A stretch of 64,000 nt of DNA from Streptomyces sp. WMMB 322 (GCF_900090145.1 NZ_FMHI01000006.1:62001-126000), one strand, 5' to 3'. Numbered from the stretch's first letter, positions 11,181 through 20,008 are shown. Made by a program: numbers and translations. The notes: generated by a model from the sequence alone, not told the origin.

Positions 11181-11753
11181 TCAGCACATCGTCGGACGCA
11201 TCACGTCGTACGCGCTCGCCCAGCTCGCGCAGCCGGGGTCGGAGTGCCCGTACCAGTTGTGCCCGAACTCGTGCGCGGCGAGCAGGGCGAAGTCGCTGAC
11301 GAGGGTGGAGAGCATGATCCTGTCGCCCTGGCCCCAGTTGCATCCGACGACGTTGCCGCCGCCGCAGCCCTGCACGTATCCGCCGGTGCACTCCACGGGA
11401 GTGCCGCTGGAGGACGTCTCCTGGGCGTCGCCCCAGAAGTTGGCGCCCTGGCGTATGGGGCCTTCGAGGCCGCTGCACGACGAGGTGATGTGGTAGCTCC
11501 AGGCGGTGAAACCTGAGCGCTCGTCACGAGGTGCGTCGGGGAGACTGCCGGTGCCGGGGGCCTCGCCGGTCGGGAAACGGTCGGAGAGCACGCCTTCGCC
11601 GGCGGCCTGCGCGCTCTGCGCGGAGACGGACTGTGCGGCGTCGGAACGGGCCGCGGCGCCGATCTCGGCGGCGGTGGCCGAGGTGGGGAACGCGAAGACG
11701 AGTGCGAAGACCAGAGCGGCGGCGCCGGTCAGTCTTCGTAGGAGCGTACGCAT
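11181..11753 (-). CDS. Secreted small zinc metalloprotease (snapalysin-like)
   Basis: The 190-residue precursor has a Sec signal peptide (MRTLLRRL then a hydrophobic stretch, cleavage near ATA-AE at about residues 28-30) and a propeptide-like segment to about residue 80. The mature part carries six cysteines and the zinc motif HEFGHNWYGHSD (H161, E162, H165). In snapalysin and other metzincins the spacing is HExxHxxGxxD/H. Here G169, H170 and D172 leave the third ligand shifted by one position. A Met-turn candidate (VMRP, M185) follows. The ATG at 11753 has AGGAGA upstream at good spacing. It is probably a secreted protease of about 12 kDa; exact family membership is uncertain. Confidence 0.75.
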   Translation of the reverse strand: MRTLLRRLTGAAALVFALVFAFPTSATAAEIGAAARSDAAQSVSAQSAQAAGEGVLSDRFPTGEAPGTGSLPDAPRDERSGFTAWSYHITSSCSGLEGPIRQGANFWGDAQETSSSGTPVECTGGYVQGCGGGNVVGCNWGQGDRIMLSTLVSDFALLAAHEFGHNWYGHSDPGCASWASAYDVMRPTMC

Positions 11754-12055
11754 GGACAATCTCCTCTGTGGGGGGCGGCGTGCACCGCGTCGGCAGATCC
11801 CGTCCGGGGCCGCCGCGAATCCTCGGGCCGAACTGCGGCCCGCATACCGGTCGCCAGGAACGTACTCACGTATCCGCGGCGTGCCTATACGGGTGCGGCG
11901 ATATACGGATACGCAAGAAATCCCCGCCGCCGGGCCGCACCCGGGCCTCCTCGTTCCATGCACGACAGCGCCCCAAGTCCCCGTCATGCGGGGGTACTTG
12001 GGGCGCAAAAGGTGTTCAGGGACTGCGGCCGGGGGAGTTCGGGGCTCTCCTCCGG
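11754..12055. other. Intergenic region with terminator and protease promoter
   Basis: These 302 bases hold the hairpin at 11968-12006 and, nearer the protease gene, an A/T-richer segment around 11870-11935 (TATAC, ATATAC, AAGAAA) that is the likely promoter region. No gene was seen. Confidence 0.4.
11968..12006 (-). terminator. Terminator hairpin after LamG gene 1
   Basis: The outer stem is GCGCCCCAAGT paired with ACTTGGGGCGC. An inner CCCCG/CGGGG stem follows after a two-base bulge, with loop TCATG. It begins 49 bases past the stop codon of the leftward LamG gene. Confidence 0.75.
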
Positions 12056-13873
12056 CTACTTCGCCAGGGCGGCCACCTGCCCGGCGGTGAGCGCCTTGCC
12101 GAACGCCCTCACGTCGTCGATGCTCCCCAGCGTGCCCCGGAAGCCCTCACCGAACGACAGCCCGCGGCCCACGGCGAAGCCGCCCTCGGAGGCGAAGTCC
12201 CCGTCGTGCTCGGTGACGTCCTCGAGCCTGCCGTCGACGTAAAGGCGGATCTCGTTGCCGGGGTCGTCGTAGACACCCGTCAGGTGGGTCCACTCACCGG
12301 GCTCGGGGCCGAAGTCGGCGGCCGCCTCGTCGGCGTCGGCGTCCTCGGCGTCCTCGTCGTCGTCCTCGGGGATCCGCATCTCCCAGCGGTCCTCCTCGGC
12401 GTCGTACTGGAGCATGAAGCCGCTGGCCCGGTCCGCGTCCTGGCTCACCACGACCTGACGCTCCTCGGTGTCGTCGAGCCGCACCCGCGCCGAGACGGAG
12501 AAGCTGCTCTCGGTGTCGACCACGGGACCGTCCGAGACGACGGCCTGCCCCCCGGCGAACTGCGCCGCCTTTCCGACGACCCTCGTGGGGGGTGAGCCCC
12601 TGAGGGCCCCGTCGTTCCCGTTCTTCGAAGTGTCCGCCACCACCCCGCCCTTGACGTCGTCGAAGAGCCACTCGAGCAGCGCTCCGCCGACGGGCGGCCT
12701 GGAGGCGGGCGGCGGGGGCTTGCCGCCCTTGGAGGGCGGCTTGGAGCTGCGGGTCGCCGTGACGGTGGCGGTCGCCGTGGCCGTGGCGGTCGTACGGGCG
12801 GGCCCCGGCTTCCCCGGAGGCTGCGCGCTCTGCGACGGGCCGGCCTCGTTGCTCTGCGACGCGCCGGGACGAAGATTCCCGGAGAAGGCGAACGCGGCGG
12901 CGAGGGAGGTGAGTCCTATGAGGGCGAGGGTCTGCAGCACCCGGGTGGCACGCCTGCTGCGGCCCACGGGACGGACCGGACCCCAGCGCCCGAAGAGGCG
13001 ACGCCGCGACCCGCCCGGCGGCTGCGCCAAGTGGACCCCGGCCGGGAGGAGTTCCAGGGCGGTTCCGACGGGGGCGTCCTCCTCCGCCCTCATGGCGCCG
13101 TACTCCTCGCCTCCCCAGGGCAGCACCGCGTCCGCCAGGAACCCGCCGCAGTCGACGCGCAGGCGCCCCAGGTCGGCGACGGCCCGCGAGCAGGCGGCGC
13201 ACACCTCCAGGTGCGGCGCGAGATCGGCCGCCATGTCGAGGGACTTCTCCTCGGCGTAGGCGAGGACCATCCGGTGGAAGGGCCGGCACTCGTCGTCCAG
13301 ACCGGCCTGGTGCGTCTGTACGTAGACGTTGTACAGCTCGCTGCGTGCGCGCCTCTCCAGGAGGGAGACCGCTTCGGTGCCCGGGCCGAGGATCTCCTCG
13401 ATGCGCTCGCTCTCGTCGTGCTCGACGGTCCTGTGCCACAGCACCGCCTGGCTGTGGTCGGCGACGCCCTCGAAGGCCCGGGCCGCGAGGGTGGGGGTCA
13501 GGAAGGCCGCCTCCTCGGCACCCCCCTCACCGGCCGGGGGCAGAGGTATGTGTGCCTGGACCCAATTGATCAAGTCCTGGTTGAGAACGCTCCGTTGCTC
13601 GGTGCCGGCCCATGCCGCAGCGGTGCGCAGGACGACCGACAGTGCCCGCGGACGGACCGCGCCCGCGGTGCCGTCCTCCGGCCGCAACGCCTGCCTCCAC
13701 GCCTGCCCCGCCAGGGCGTCGGCCGCGGAGGACGTCACGACGCAAGCCGACGCGAAGACCCTGACCGCCTGGAAGTGCCGCTGTTCGAGCTCCCGGAGCG
13801 CAGCGGTCGACGGCTCCCCTCCCGCTCGTACGAGACGGAGCAGTTCCGCGTCGGACTGGCGCGCGCGTTCCAT
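12056..13873 (-). CDS. ECF-sigma-like/zinc-finger/LamG membrane protein 1
   Basis: The 605-residue protein has four parts. Residues 1-65 (SDAELLRLVRAG, ELEQRHFQAVRVFA) look like sigma-70 region 2 of ECF factors. Residues about 135-188 (VADHSQAVLWHRTVEHDESERI, ERRARSELYNVYV) resemble region 4. A Hx3Cx2C zinc motif (H221, C225, C228, with C196/H200 upstream) matches the ZAS anti-sigma fold. A single transmembrane helix (about 312-331) follows basic residues, then a Pro/Thr linker and a LamG/concanavalin-like jellyroll (about 398-603, ending SIDDVRAFGKALTAGQVAALA). The inferred topology puts the sigma-like part in the cytoplasm and LamG outside. An acidic loop lies at 502-518. The ATG at 13873 is preferred; an in-frame TTG at 13885 matches the paralogue's MNER start. 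Confidence 0.8.
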   Translation of the reverse strand: MERARQSDAELLRLVRAGGEPSTAALRELEQRHFQAVRVFASACVVTSSAADALAGQAWRQALRPEDGTAGAVRPRALSVVLRTAAAWAGTEQRSVLNQDLINWVQAHIPLPPAGEGGAEEAAFLTPTLAARAFEGVADHSQAVLWHRTVEHDESERIEEILGPGTEAVSLLERRARSELYNVYVQTHQAGLDDECRPFHRMVLAYAEEKSLDMAADLAPHLEVCAACSRAVADLGRLRVDCGGFLADAVLPWGGEEYGAMRAEEDAPVGTALELLPAGVHLAQPPGGSRRRLFGRWGPVRPVGRSRRATRVLQTLALIGLTSLAAAFAFSGNLRPGASQSNEAGPSQSAQPPGKPGPARTTATATATATVTATRSSKPPSKGGKPPPPASRPPVGGALLEWLFDDVKGGVVADTSKNGNDGALRGSPPTRVVGKAAQFAGGQAVVSDGPVVDTESSFSVSARVRLDDTEERQVVVSQDADRASGFMLQYDAEEDRWEMRIPEDDDEDAEDADADEAAADFGPEPGEWTHLTGVYDDPGNEIRLYVDGRLEDVTEHDGDFASEGGFAVGRGLSFGEGFRGTLGSIDDVRAFGKALTAGQVAALAK

Positions 13874-13993
13874 GCGTTCGTTCAATCTCCCCGGCGGTCC
13901 CGGCCCGAACGAGTCGGCTGCTTCACCTGGTCGAGGCCCGGACCGCGTCGGCGGCAATGGTCGACGTCCAGCTCAGCGGAAGGATGCTGAAAA

Positions 13994-14016
13994 GGCCATA
14001 GGCAATATGTACCTAG
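13994..14016 (-). promoter_or_regulatory. Conserved upstream element of LamG paralogue 1
   Basis: Read on the gene's strand it begins CTAGGTAC, one variable base, then TATTGC and a degenerate ATG-CC end. It matches the element upstream of paralogue 2 at 19 of 23 positions, while the flanks differ. It ends about 120 bases before the start codon. Confidence 0.6.
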
Positions 14017-14565
14017 CCTGGGACTGCTCTTGATGCCGTCGTCCAATCACCCTGCGGGGCGGGGCCGAGCGGTGTCGCATAGCCGGAAAGGGTGGTTACC
14101 GGCGGGTCCGCGCGGACAGGGGTTTGAGTTCCGGCATGAGGAGCAATGCCCAGTCCGGACCCGGCAGACGGAGCAGCCGGGCTGCCGGATCCCGGCCCGG
14201 CCGTCGAGCTGCTCCGCTGTCCGGGCGTCCCGGTCGCCGGCGCGGGCGCCCGGGTTTCCGGCGCCGGTGCCGCAGCTTCGGACTCCGGCCGGCCGACGCC
14301 CGGTTCGGCTCCGGAACCCCGCCGCAGGCCGGGCCGCACGCCGCCGGCCGCCTGCGGTCACCTGCGCAGGCTCTCCTCCCTGATCGCGGCGGCACCCTCC
14401 GGCCCCGTCCCGGGCCGTCCCGGCCCGCCGCGGGCCGCCCTCCGCTGCGGCGAACAGGCTCCCGAACGCCGCCCAGGTGCCGCCCGCGCACACCGGATGG
14501 GTCCGGACGCGCGCCCGGCACGTCACATCCTCGACAGCGCCCGAACCACTCAAGATGCGCCAAAT

Positions 14566-14579
14566 CCCGTACGTACGGG
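14566..14579. promoter_or_regulatory. Perfect 14-bp palindrome, operator candidate
   Basis: CCCGTACGTACGGG is fully self-complementary. It lies 24 bases upstream of a -10-like TACTCT at 14603-14608 and 64 bases before the LAL start codon, so it overlaps where a -35 would be. It could bind a LuxR-type dimer, perhaps the product of the gene it precedes. Confidence 0.45.
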
Positions 14580-14642
14580 GCTCCTCCGGCGAGAGGGGTT
14601 CCTACTCTGCACCGAGCCGACTTCCTGGAAGGGGGCGACATC

Positions 14643-17369
14643 GTGGAAGCTCCGACAGCATGGCCGTTCGTCGGGCACGAGCGCGAGCTCGCCGACTTCG
14701 ACGAGGCCCTGGCGAACGAGCAGTGCCACGCTTTCGTCGTGCACGGCCCGCAGGGCATCGGGAAGTCGCACTTCGCACAGGTCTGCCGGGAGCGGGCCGA
14801 GCGCCGTGGCCATCCGGCCGGCAAGGCGGTCGCCGTCTCCGAACCGGGCTTCCCCCTCGCGTCGTTGGCGCATCTGCTGCCGTCCGGCGCCGGCGTCGGC
14901 GACGCGGTGTCCCTGTTCGCGAGCGCCCGCGAAGCCTTCACGGGAGGGATTGCGGGAGGGACTGCGGGAGGAGGCCCCGGGGAGAGGCCGAGAGGCTCCG
15001 CCTCCGGCACCGCCGCCCGGCGGAGGTTCACGCTCGTCGTCGACGACCTCGACGGACTCGACGAGGCCTCGGCGTCGCTCACGGCTCAACTCCTGGAAGC
15101 CGGAGCCGCGTTCCTCCTCGGCACGGTCGGGTCGCTGCAGAACCTGGGGCCCGTCGCGTACTGCCTGCAGTCGGGCGGCCGGACGCGCAGGGCGGACCTG
15201 AACCCCCTGAGCGAACCGCAGACCGGCGAGGTCATGGTCCGGGTGCTCGGCGGCCCGGTGGAACCGCGCACGGTCTCCCTGCTGCACCGGGTCAGCGGCG
15301 GAAATCCCTGCTATCTGCGGGAGTTCGTCCTCAACGCCCTGGCGGAGGAGAGCCTCGTCGACGACGGGGAGTCGTGGACGCTGATCTCGGACCTCGGCCC
15401 CACGCCCCTCCTCTCGGAGATCGTCGAGAGGCGCCTGGCGGGCGTGTCCCCGGAGACCCGCAGGACCCTGAACAGGATCGCGCTGTGCCAGCCGGTGGAG
15501 GCGGCCAGCCTTCCCGACGGTGCGATGGACGAGCTCGAAGTCCTCGGATTCACACGGCCGTTGAGAGAGGGCCGCCGCGAGTCGGTCGCCCTCGCACACC
15601 CCGCGCACGAGAAGGTGCTGCGCGTGGCGATCCCGTCCCCGGAACGCAGGCGCATCCTCAGCGAGGAGGCCGAACTCGTGCGGGCCAGGGGCGCGAAGAG
15701 GTTCACCGACAAGCTCCGGATCGCATCCTGGCAGCTCGCCGCCACGGGGTCCGCGGACCCCGACACCCTGCTGCGGGCCGCGACCCTGGCCCGCCGCACC
15801 CAGAACTTCCGTACGGTGCGCGAACTTTCGCGTGCCGCGTGCCGCGAGGGCGAGGATTTCCTCTCCCGTCTGCTGCTCGCCGAGTCGCTCTACGAACTGG
15901 GCGATCTGGCCGGCGCATGGGAGGTCTTCGAGGAGGCGGCGGAGCGGACGGACGGGGAGTTCGACCGGCTGCTCCTCGCCATCGGCAGGTCCAGGCTGCT
16001 CGCGTGGGGGTTCATCGACGCGCGCAGGGCGCTGGACGTCAACGCGGAGGCTGCGCACGAGGTCTCCGAACCGCGGCACCGGGACGCCCTGACGGCGGCC
16101 CGCGGCGCGATCCTCGTGGCGTTCGGCAGGCCGGAGGAGGCGCTGCGCGTCGTGGACGCCGCCGGCTGCGGGAGTGCCGCGGCGTCCCAGGGCCCCGTGG
16201 GCGTGCGGTGCTTCGAGGGCAACTGCCTCGCCGGCGTACTCGGAAACGGCCCGCGGGCCATCGCACTCGTGGCCACGGGCCGGGTGCGGGAAGGCCTGGA
16301 GTCGGCCCGCGAGGCGTACGAGGAAAGGGTGCGCCTGGAGGAGACCCCGGCGATTCCCCACCCGGTCGAGTACCTCAGCATCGTCATGTTCGCGCTGGAG
16401 GAGGAGGGCAGGCTCGACGAGGCGTACAAGACCGGCGAGCGGGGCTGGCAGGAGGCACTGGCCGACGACGTCGCCGGTGCGGAGGCACTGATCGCCGCGG
16501 CGCTCGCGCGCTGTTCGCTGTTGCTGGGCCGCCCTGCCGAGGCACGGCGCTGGGCCGCGCAGTCCGCCGGTGTCGCCTCACGCAACTCCTTCCCCGGCAC
16601 CCTGCACATCGCACTGGCCCGCAAGGCCGAGGCCGCCGCCCTGATGCAGGACGTCCCGGCCGCGGCGAAGGCCGTCGAGGCCTGCTCCCAACTGCCGCGC
16701 TGGGGCGCCTTCCGCTCCGAACTGCCGCTGGGCCAGGCGTGGTTGCTGTCAGCTCAGGGAAAGCAGCAGGCGGCCCGCGGAGTCCTGTGGGAGGCGGCGG
16801 AGGACGCGCGGGCCGCGGGTCACCTCGCCAGCGAGGCCAGGATCCTCACCGACATCGCCCGCCTGGGCGACGCCCGGGGCGCCGAGGCGAGGCTGCAGCA
16901 CATCGCCGGGACGTCGGACGGTGCGCTCACCGCCGCCCGGGCCTCGTACGTCGCCGCTCTCGCCGCCGGAGACCCGGAGCGGCTCATGCGGAGCGCCCAT
17001 GTGCTCGCGGGGGCCGGGGCGTCACTGGTCGCGGCGGAGGCCGCCGCCTCCGCCTGTACGCAGTGGACTCACCGCGGAGAGCAGCGGCCGGCCACGGCGG
17101 CGGAGAACCTCTCCACGTCGCTTCGGCGCCAGTGCGAGCAGGCCCGCACGCCGGGGCTCACGGCGCTGGGGGCGGCGAAGCATCTGACCGCGAGAGAGGC
17201 GGAGATCGCGGGGCTCGTGTGCTCGGGCCTCACGAACGCGGAGGTCGCGGAGTCCGTCACGATCTCCAAGCGGACGGTGGACAACCATCTCCAGAACATC
17301 TACCGGAAGTTGGGGGTGCGCAGCCGGCGGGAGCTGAGGGCCGCGTACCTGAAGGAGGACTTCTCCTGA
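14643..17369 (+). CDS. LAL-type LuxR regulator with AAA ATPase domain (copy 2)
   Basis: The 908-residue protein has Walker A GPQGIGKS at residues 35-42 and Walker B FTLVVDDLDGLDE near 130-142. An AAA/NB-ARC-like module is followed by TPR-like repeats, and a C-terminal LuxR helix-turn-helix starts about residue 848 (LTAREAEIAGLVCSGLTNAEVA) with ISKRTVDNHLQNIYRKLGV. The GTG at 14643 has GGAAGGGGG eight bases upstream; longer in-frame readings to 14124 are low-complexity. It sits between two paralogous sigma-like LamG genes, divergent from one and convergent with the other, which suggests a shared regulatory task. The inducer is unknown. Confidence 0.88.
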   Translation: MEAPTAWPFVGHERELADFDEALANEQCHAFVVHGPQGIGKSHFAQVCRERAERRGHPAGKAVAVSEPGFPLASLAHLLPSGAGVGDAVSLFASAREAFTGGIAGGTAGGGPGERPRGSASGTAARRRFTLVVDDLDGLDEASASLTAQLLEAGAAFLLGTVGSLQNLGPVAYCLQSGGRTRRADLNPLSEPQTGEVMVRVLGGPVEPRTVSLLHRVSGGNPCYLREFVLNALAEESLVDDGESWTLISDLGPTPLLSEIVERRLAGVSPETRRTLNRIALCQPVEAASLPDGAMDELEVLGFTRPLREGRRESVALAHPAHEKVLRVAIPSPERRRILSEEAELVRARGAKRFTDKLRIASWQLAATGSADPDTLLRAATLARRTQNFRTVRELSRAACREGEDFLSRLLLAESLYELGDLAGAWEVFEEAAERTDGEFDRLLLAIGRSRLLAWGFIDARRALDVNAEAAHEVSEPRHRDALTAARGAILVAFGRPEEALRVVDAAGCGSAAASQGPVGVRCFEGNCLAGVLGNGPRAIALVATGRVREGLESAREAYEERVRLEETPAIPHPVEYLSIVMFALEEEGRLDEAYKTGERGWQEALADDVAGAEALIAAALARCSLLLGRPAEARRWAAQSAGVASRNSFPGTLHIALARKAEAAALMQDVPAAAKAVEACSQLPRWGAFRSELPLGQAWLLSAQGKQQAARGVLWEAAEDARAAGHLASEARILTDIARLGDARGAEARLQHIAGTSDGALTAARASYVAALAAGDPERLMRSAHVLAGAGASLVAAEAAASACTQWTHRGEQRPATAAENLSTSLRRQCEQARTPGLTALGAAKHLTAREAEIAGLVCSGLTNAEVAESVTISKRTVDNHLQNIYRKLGVRSRRELRAAYLKEDFS

Positions 17370-17423
17370 CGCACGCCTCGACGAAGAGGGGGACGGCTCC
17401 TGCCGGTCGCCCCGAGCCCGCTT

Positions 17424-17450
17424 CTCCTCGTGCTCCTCGTGCTCCTCGTG
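17424..17450. repeat. Three tandem copies of CTCCTCGTG
   Basis: A 9-bp unit is repeated three times without mismatch in the short gap between the convergent LAL and LamG genes. No coding role is apparent. Confidence 0.7.
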
Positions 17451-17534
17451 CGGACCGGCCCGCTCCGGGCCTCCGGGGCCTGCGCGTGCAGTCGCCGGCC
17501 GGCGGCCCGCGCATCCGGTCGGGCCGGCGGCCGG

Positions 17535-19718
17535 TCACCGGCCCGCGAGAGCCGCCGCTTCACTCGCGGAGAGCGCCCGCTTGAAGGCCCGCACATCGTC
17601 GATGACTCCGTCGAAGCCCCGTACGAACTCCTCGCCGCCCAGCGCTCGGCCGACGGCGAAGTCGCCGTCCGCGTCGACGACTTGATGGCGGCCACCGGTG
17701 ACCCTCCGGATGATCTCGTCGGCGGCCCGTTCGGCATCGCTGTTCCCGTAGTTCTGCGAGGCTCCTCCGAAGTACCCGCCCGCCGCTTCACCGGAGTCGG
17801 CGTCACCGCTGAAGTCCCATGAACCGCCGTCGAACCGGGAACCGTTGCCAGTCCCGTTGCTGTTGCCGCTGCTGTCGTACCCGTTGCCGTTGCCGTTGCC
17901 GTCGCTGCCGAAACCGTCGAAGCCGTCGCCTCCGCCGGAGGTGGTCGTCGACGTGGTGGTGGTCGTACTGAAACCGTCCACGAAACCGGAACCTTGCTCC
18001 ACATCGGCGGTGTCCTCGAGGTGCCCGTCGATGTACAGGCGGATCTCGCCCGCCCCGGCGTCGTAGACGCCCGTCAGATACGTCCACCGGTCCGGCTCCG
18101 CACCCCGCGACGAACCGGCCTGGACCAGATCGGCGTCCTCCTCGTCCTCCTCCGGCATGATCATCTCCCAGCGGTCCGCCTCCGGGTCGTACTGGAGGGA
18201 GAAACCGCTGATGTTCTCGGCGTCCTGGCTGACCACCGTCTGGAAGTCCTCGGTGTCGTTCATCCTGGCGCGTGCCGAGACGGAGAAGCTCCCGGACGTG
18301 TCGACCACCGGGCCGTCCGCCACGACGGACTGCTCCCCGAAGAACTCCAGGCCGCTGCGGGCGGTTTCCGGGAGCGGGTCGCCGTCGAGGGTTCCGCCGA
18401 CACCGTTGCCGGAGGTGTCCGCGGTGGTCCCGTCCCCGACAGCGTCGAACAGCCACTCAAGTGCCGCTCCCCGCACGGGCGATGAGGGCTTGCCGCCCTT
18501 CCCCGGGTTCCCGGGCGGCTTCGTCGCCGTGACGGTCGAGGTGGCGGTGGCCGTCGGCTCGGCACGTCCGGAAGGAGCCGGCGGCCCGGAGGTGGTCCCG
18601 GGACGCGGACCGGCGCCGTTCTGCGCCCCCTGCCGCAGACCCCCCGTGTAGGCGACCGCAACGACGAGGGAGCACAGACCGACGAGCGCGGCCGTCAGCG
18701 CGAACCGGCGGGCACGCGGGCTGCGTTCGCCGCCGAGGAGGGCCGCCGTGCCCGGCAGCGCGGACGCGCGGGCACGGAGCACGCCGAGGACCCGCCGCCC
18801 GGGCCCCGCCGCACTCGCCCAGACACGCGCTCCGGCACCCGCACCACGGCCCGGTTCGGCGCCTGGCGTACCGGTGACGTCGAGGGTCTCCGAGGAGACC
18901 GTGTGCGCCGCCAGGGCGTAGTCGGCACCTCCCCACGGAAGCATCGCCTCCGCCAGAACGCTCCCGAACTCGAAGCGCATGCGCTCCAGATCGTCCACGG
19001 CCCTCGCGCAGTGCTCGCACCGGTCGAGGTGGGCGACGAGATCGCCCGGCGTGTTCATGGACGTCTGCTCCGCGTAGGCGAGCAGCATGCGGTGCAGCCG
19101 GCGGCACGCGTCGTCCACCGTCGCGTTCTGATGGAGGCTTACATAGGTGGTGTAGAACTCCCTGCGCGCACGCCTGTTGAGCAGCGAGACGTCCTCGGTC
19201 CCCGTGGCGAGCAGCTGGTGGACCGCGGCGGCGTCGTCGTGCTCGACCTCGTGGTGCCACAGCACGGTCTGGCTCCGGGCCGGCAGACGCTCGAAGGTCT
19301 GCGCAGTGAGGGAGGAGGAGCGCTGGTCCGTGAGCCTCGCGGAGCCCGCGTCCCCGTCCGCCGCGGCGTCCACGCCGTCCCCGGCGGCTTCCTCGAACCA
19401 GTCCACCAGGCCCGGCGCGAGCTCGCTGCGCCTGCCGCCACGCAGCCATTCCGCACCGGTGCGCAGCACAGCCGCCAGCGCACGCGGACGCATCGCCCCC
19501 GTGATGTCCTCGTCCAGGGGCCGCAGTGCCTGCTCCCACGCCCGGCCGGCGAGCTCGTCGCCCGCCGCGGGGCTGACGACGTACGCGAAGGCCCGTACGG
19601 CCTGGTAGTGACGCTGCTCCAGCTCCTCGCGCGCGCCGGACGTCCTCTCCCCCTCCTCCTGGGCGAGGCGGCGCAACTCGTCGTCGGACAGGCGCGTGAA
19701 TACCATCCGTTCGTTCAT
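17535..19718 (-). CDS. ECF-sigma-like/zinc-finger/LamG membrane protein 2
   Basis: The 727-residue paralogue of the 12056-13873 product has the same order of parts. Region 2-like residues are about 11-68 (SDDELRRLAQ, ELEQRHYQAVRAFA). Region 4-like residues are about 142-196 (RLPARSQTVLWHHEVEHDD, NRRARREFYTTYV). The Hx3Cx2C zinc motif is H230, C234, C237, with C205/H209 upstream. A transmembrane helix lies at about 339-358, followed by a Thr-rich linker and a LamG domain (about 418-725). The LamG domain is interrupted by an insertion of about 105 residues (576-680) rich in Thr, Gly, Asn, Asp and Ser. Starts at ATG 19718 or 19706 are both possible; both genes share a GGGGA site just ahead of the NERM codons. 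Function is inferred from architecture only. Confidence 0.8.
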   Translation of the reverse strand: MNERMVFTRLSDDELRRLAQEEGERTSGAREELEQRHYQAVRAFAYVVSPAAGDELAGRAWEQALRPLDEDITGAMRPRALAAVLRTGAEWLRGGRRSELAPGLVDWFEEAAGDGVDAAADGDAGSARLTDQRSSSLTAQTFERLPARSQTVLWHHEVEHDDAAAVHQLLATGTEDVSLLNRRARREFYTTYVSLHQNATVDDACRRLHRMLLAYAEQTSMNTPGDLVAHLDRCEHCARAVDDLERMRFEFGSVLAEAMLPWGGADYALAAHTVSSETLDVTGTPGAEPGRGAGAGARVWASAAGPGRRVLGVLRARASALPGTAALLGGERSPRARRFALTAALVGLCSLVVAVAYTGGLRQGAQNGAGPRPGTTSGPPAPSGRAEPTATATSTVTATKPPGNPGKGGKPSSPVRGAALEWLFDAVGDGTTADTSGNGVGGTLDGDPLPETARSGLEFFGEQSVVADGPVVDTSGSFSVSARARMNDTEDFQTVVSQDAENISGFSLQYDPEADRWEMIMPEEDEEDADLVQAGSSRGAEPDRWTYLTGVYDAGAGEIRLYIDGHLEDTADVEQGSGFVDGFSTTTTTSTTTSGGGDGFDGFGSDGNGNGNGYDSSGNSNGTGNGSRFDGGSWDFSGDADSGEAAGGYFGGASQNYGNSDAERAADEIIRRVTGGRHQVVDADGDFAVGRALGGEEFVRGFDGVIDDVRAFKRALSASEAAALAGR

Positions 19719-19837
19719 TCCCCTGGCAGTTGGCGGCGTCTCGGCCAAGAGACCGACGCTGGACCTTTGAGCACGGCCGCGGCACGGATGACCGCACTGA
19801 CGGCCACTCACCCAGAATCACAGACCGGTGACAGCTC

Positions 19838-19860
19838 GGGCATGAGCAATAAGTACCTAG
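19838..19860 (-). promoter_or_regulatory. Conserved upstream element of LamG paralogue 2
   Basis: On the gene's strand it reads CTAGGTAC, T, TATTGC and a degenerate ATG-CC end, matching the element of paralogue 1 at 19 of 23 positions. It ends about 120 bases before the ATG at 19718. Confidence 0.6.
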
Positions 19861-19915
19861 ACCGGCCGTCCGCTTCCGGCCCCGTCCCGCCGCGGCCACG
19901 AGGCGTGCAGGGTGA

Positions 19916-20008
19916 GGGCCCGGACGGCTCACGTTCTCCGACGAGTGGGTCGCGGACCTGACCCGGCGGTACGGGCTGCGGCTGATCGGCGAACAGCCGC
20001 AGAGGTGA
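19916..20008 (+). pseudogene. Possible remnant of a gene 3' end
   Basis: After an in-frame stop, 30 codons read like a real protein C-terminus (FSDEWVADLTRRYGLRL, then IGEQPQR and a stop). There is no start codon. AAGGAG follows just after the stop. It could be what is left of a deleted gene. The family was not recognised. Confidence 0.3.

Larger units (their letters stand above)
13874..14642. other. Divergent intergenic region with two candidate control elements
   Basis: This stretch of about 770 bases lies between the leftward LamG gene and the rightward LAL gene. It contains the 23-bp element at 13994-14016 and the palindrome at 14566-14579. Frames in 14040-14560 are Arg/Pro-rich and not believable as genes. 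Confidence 0.5.
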
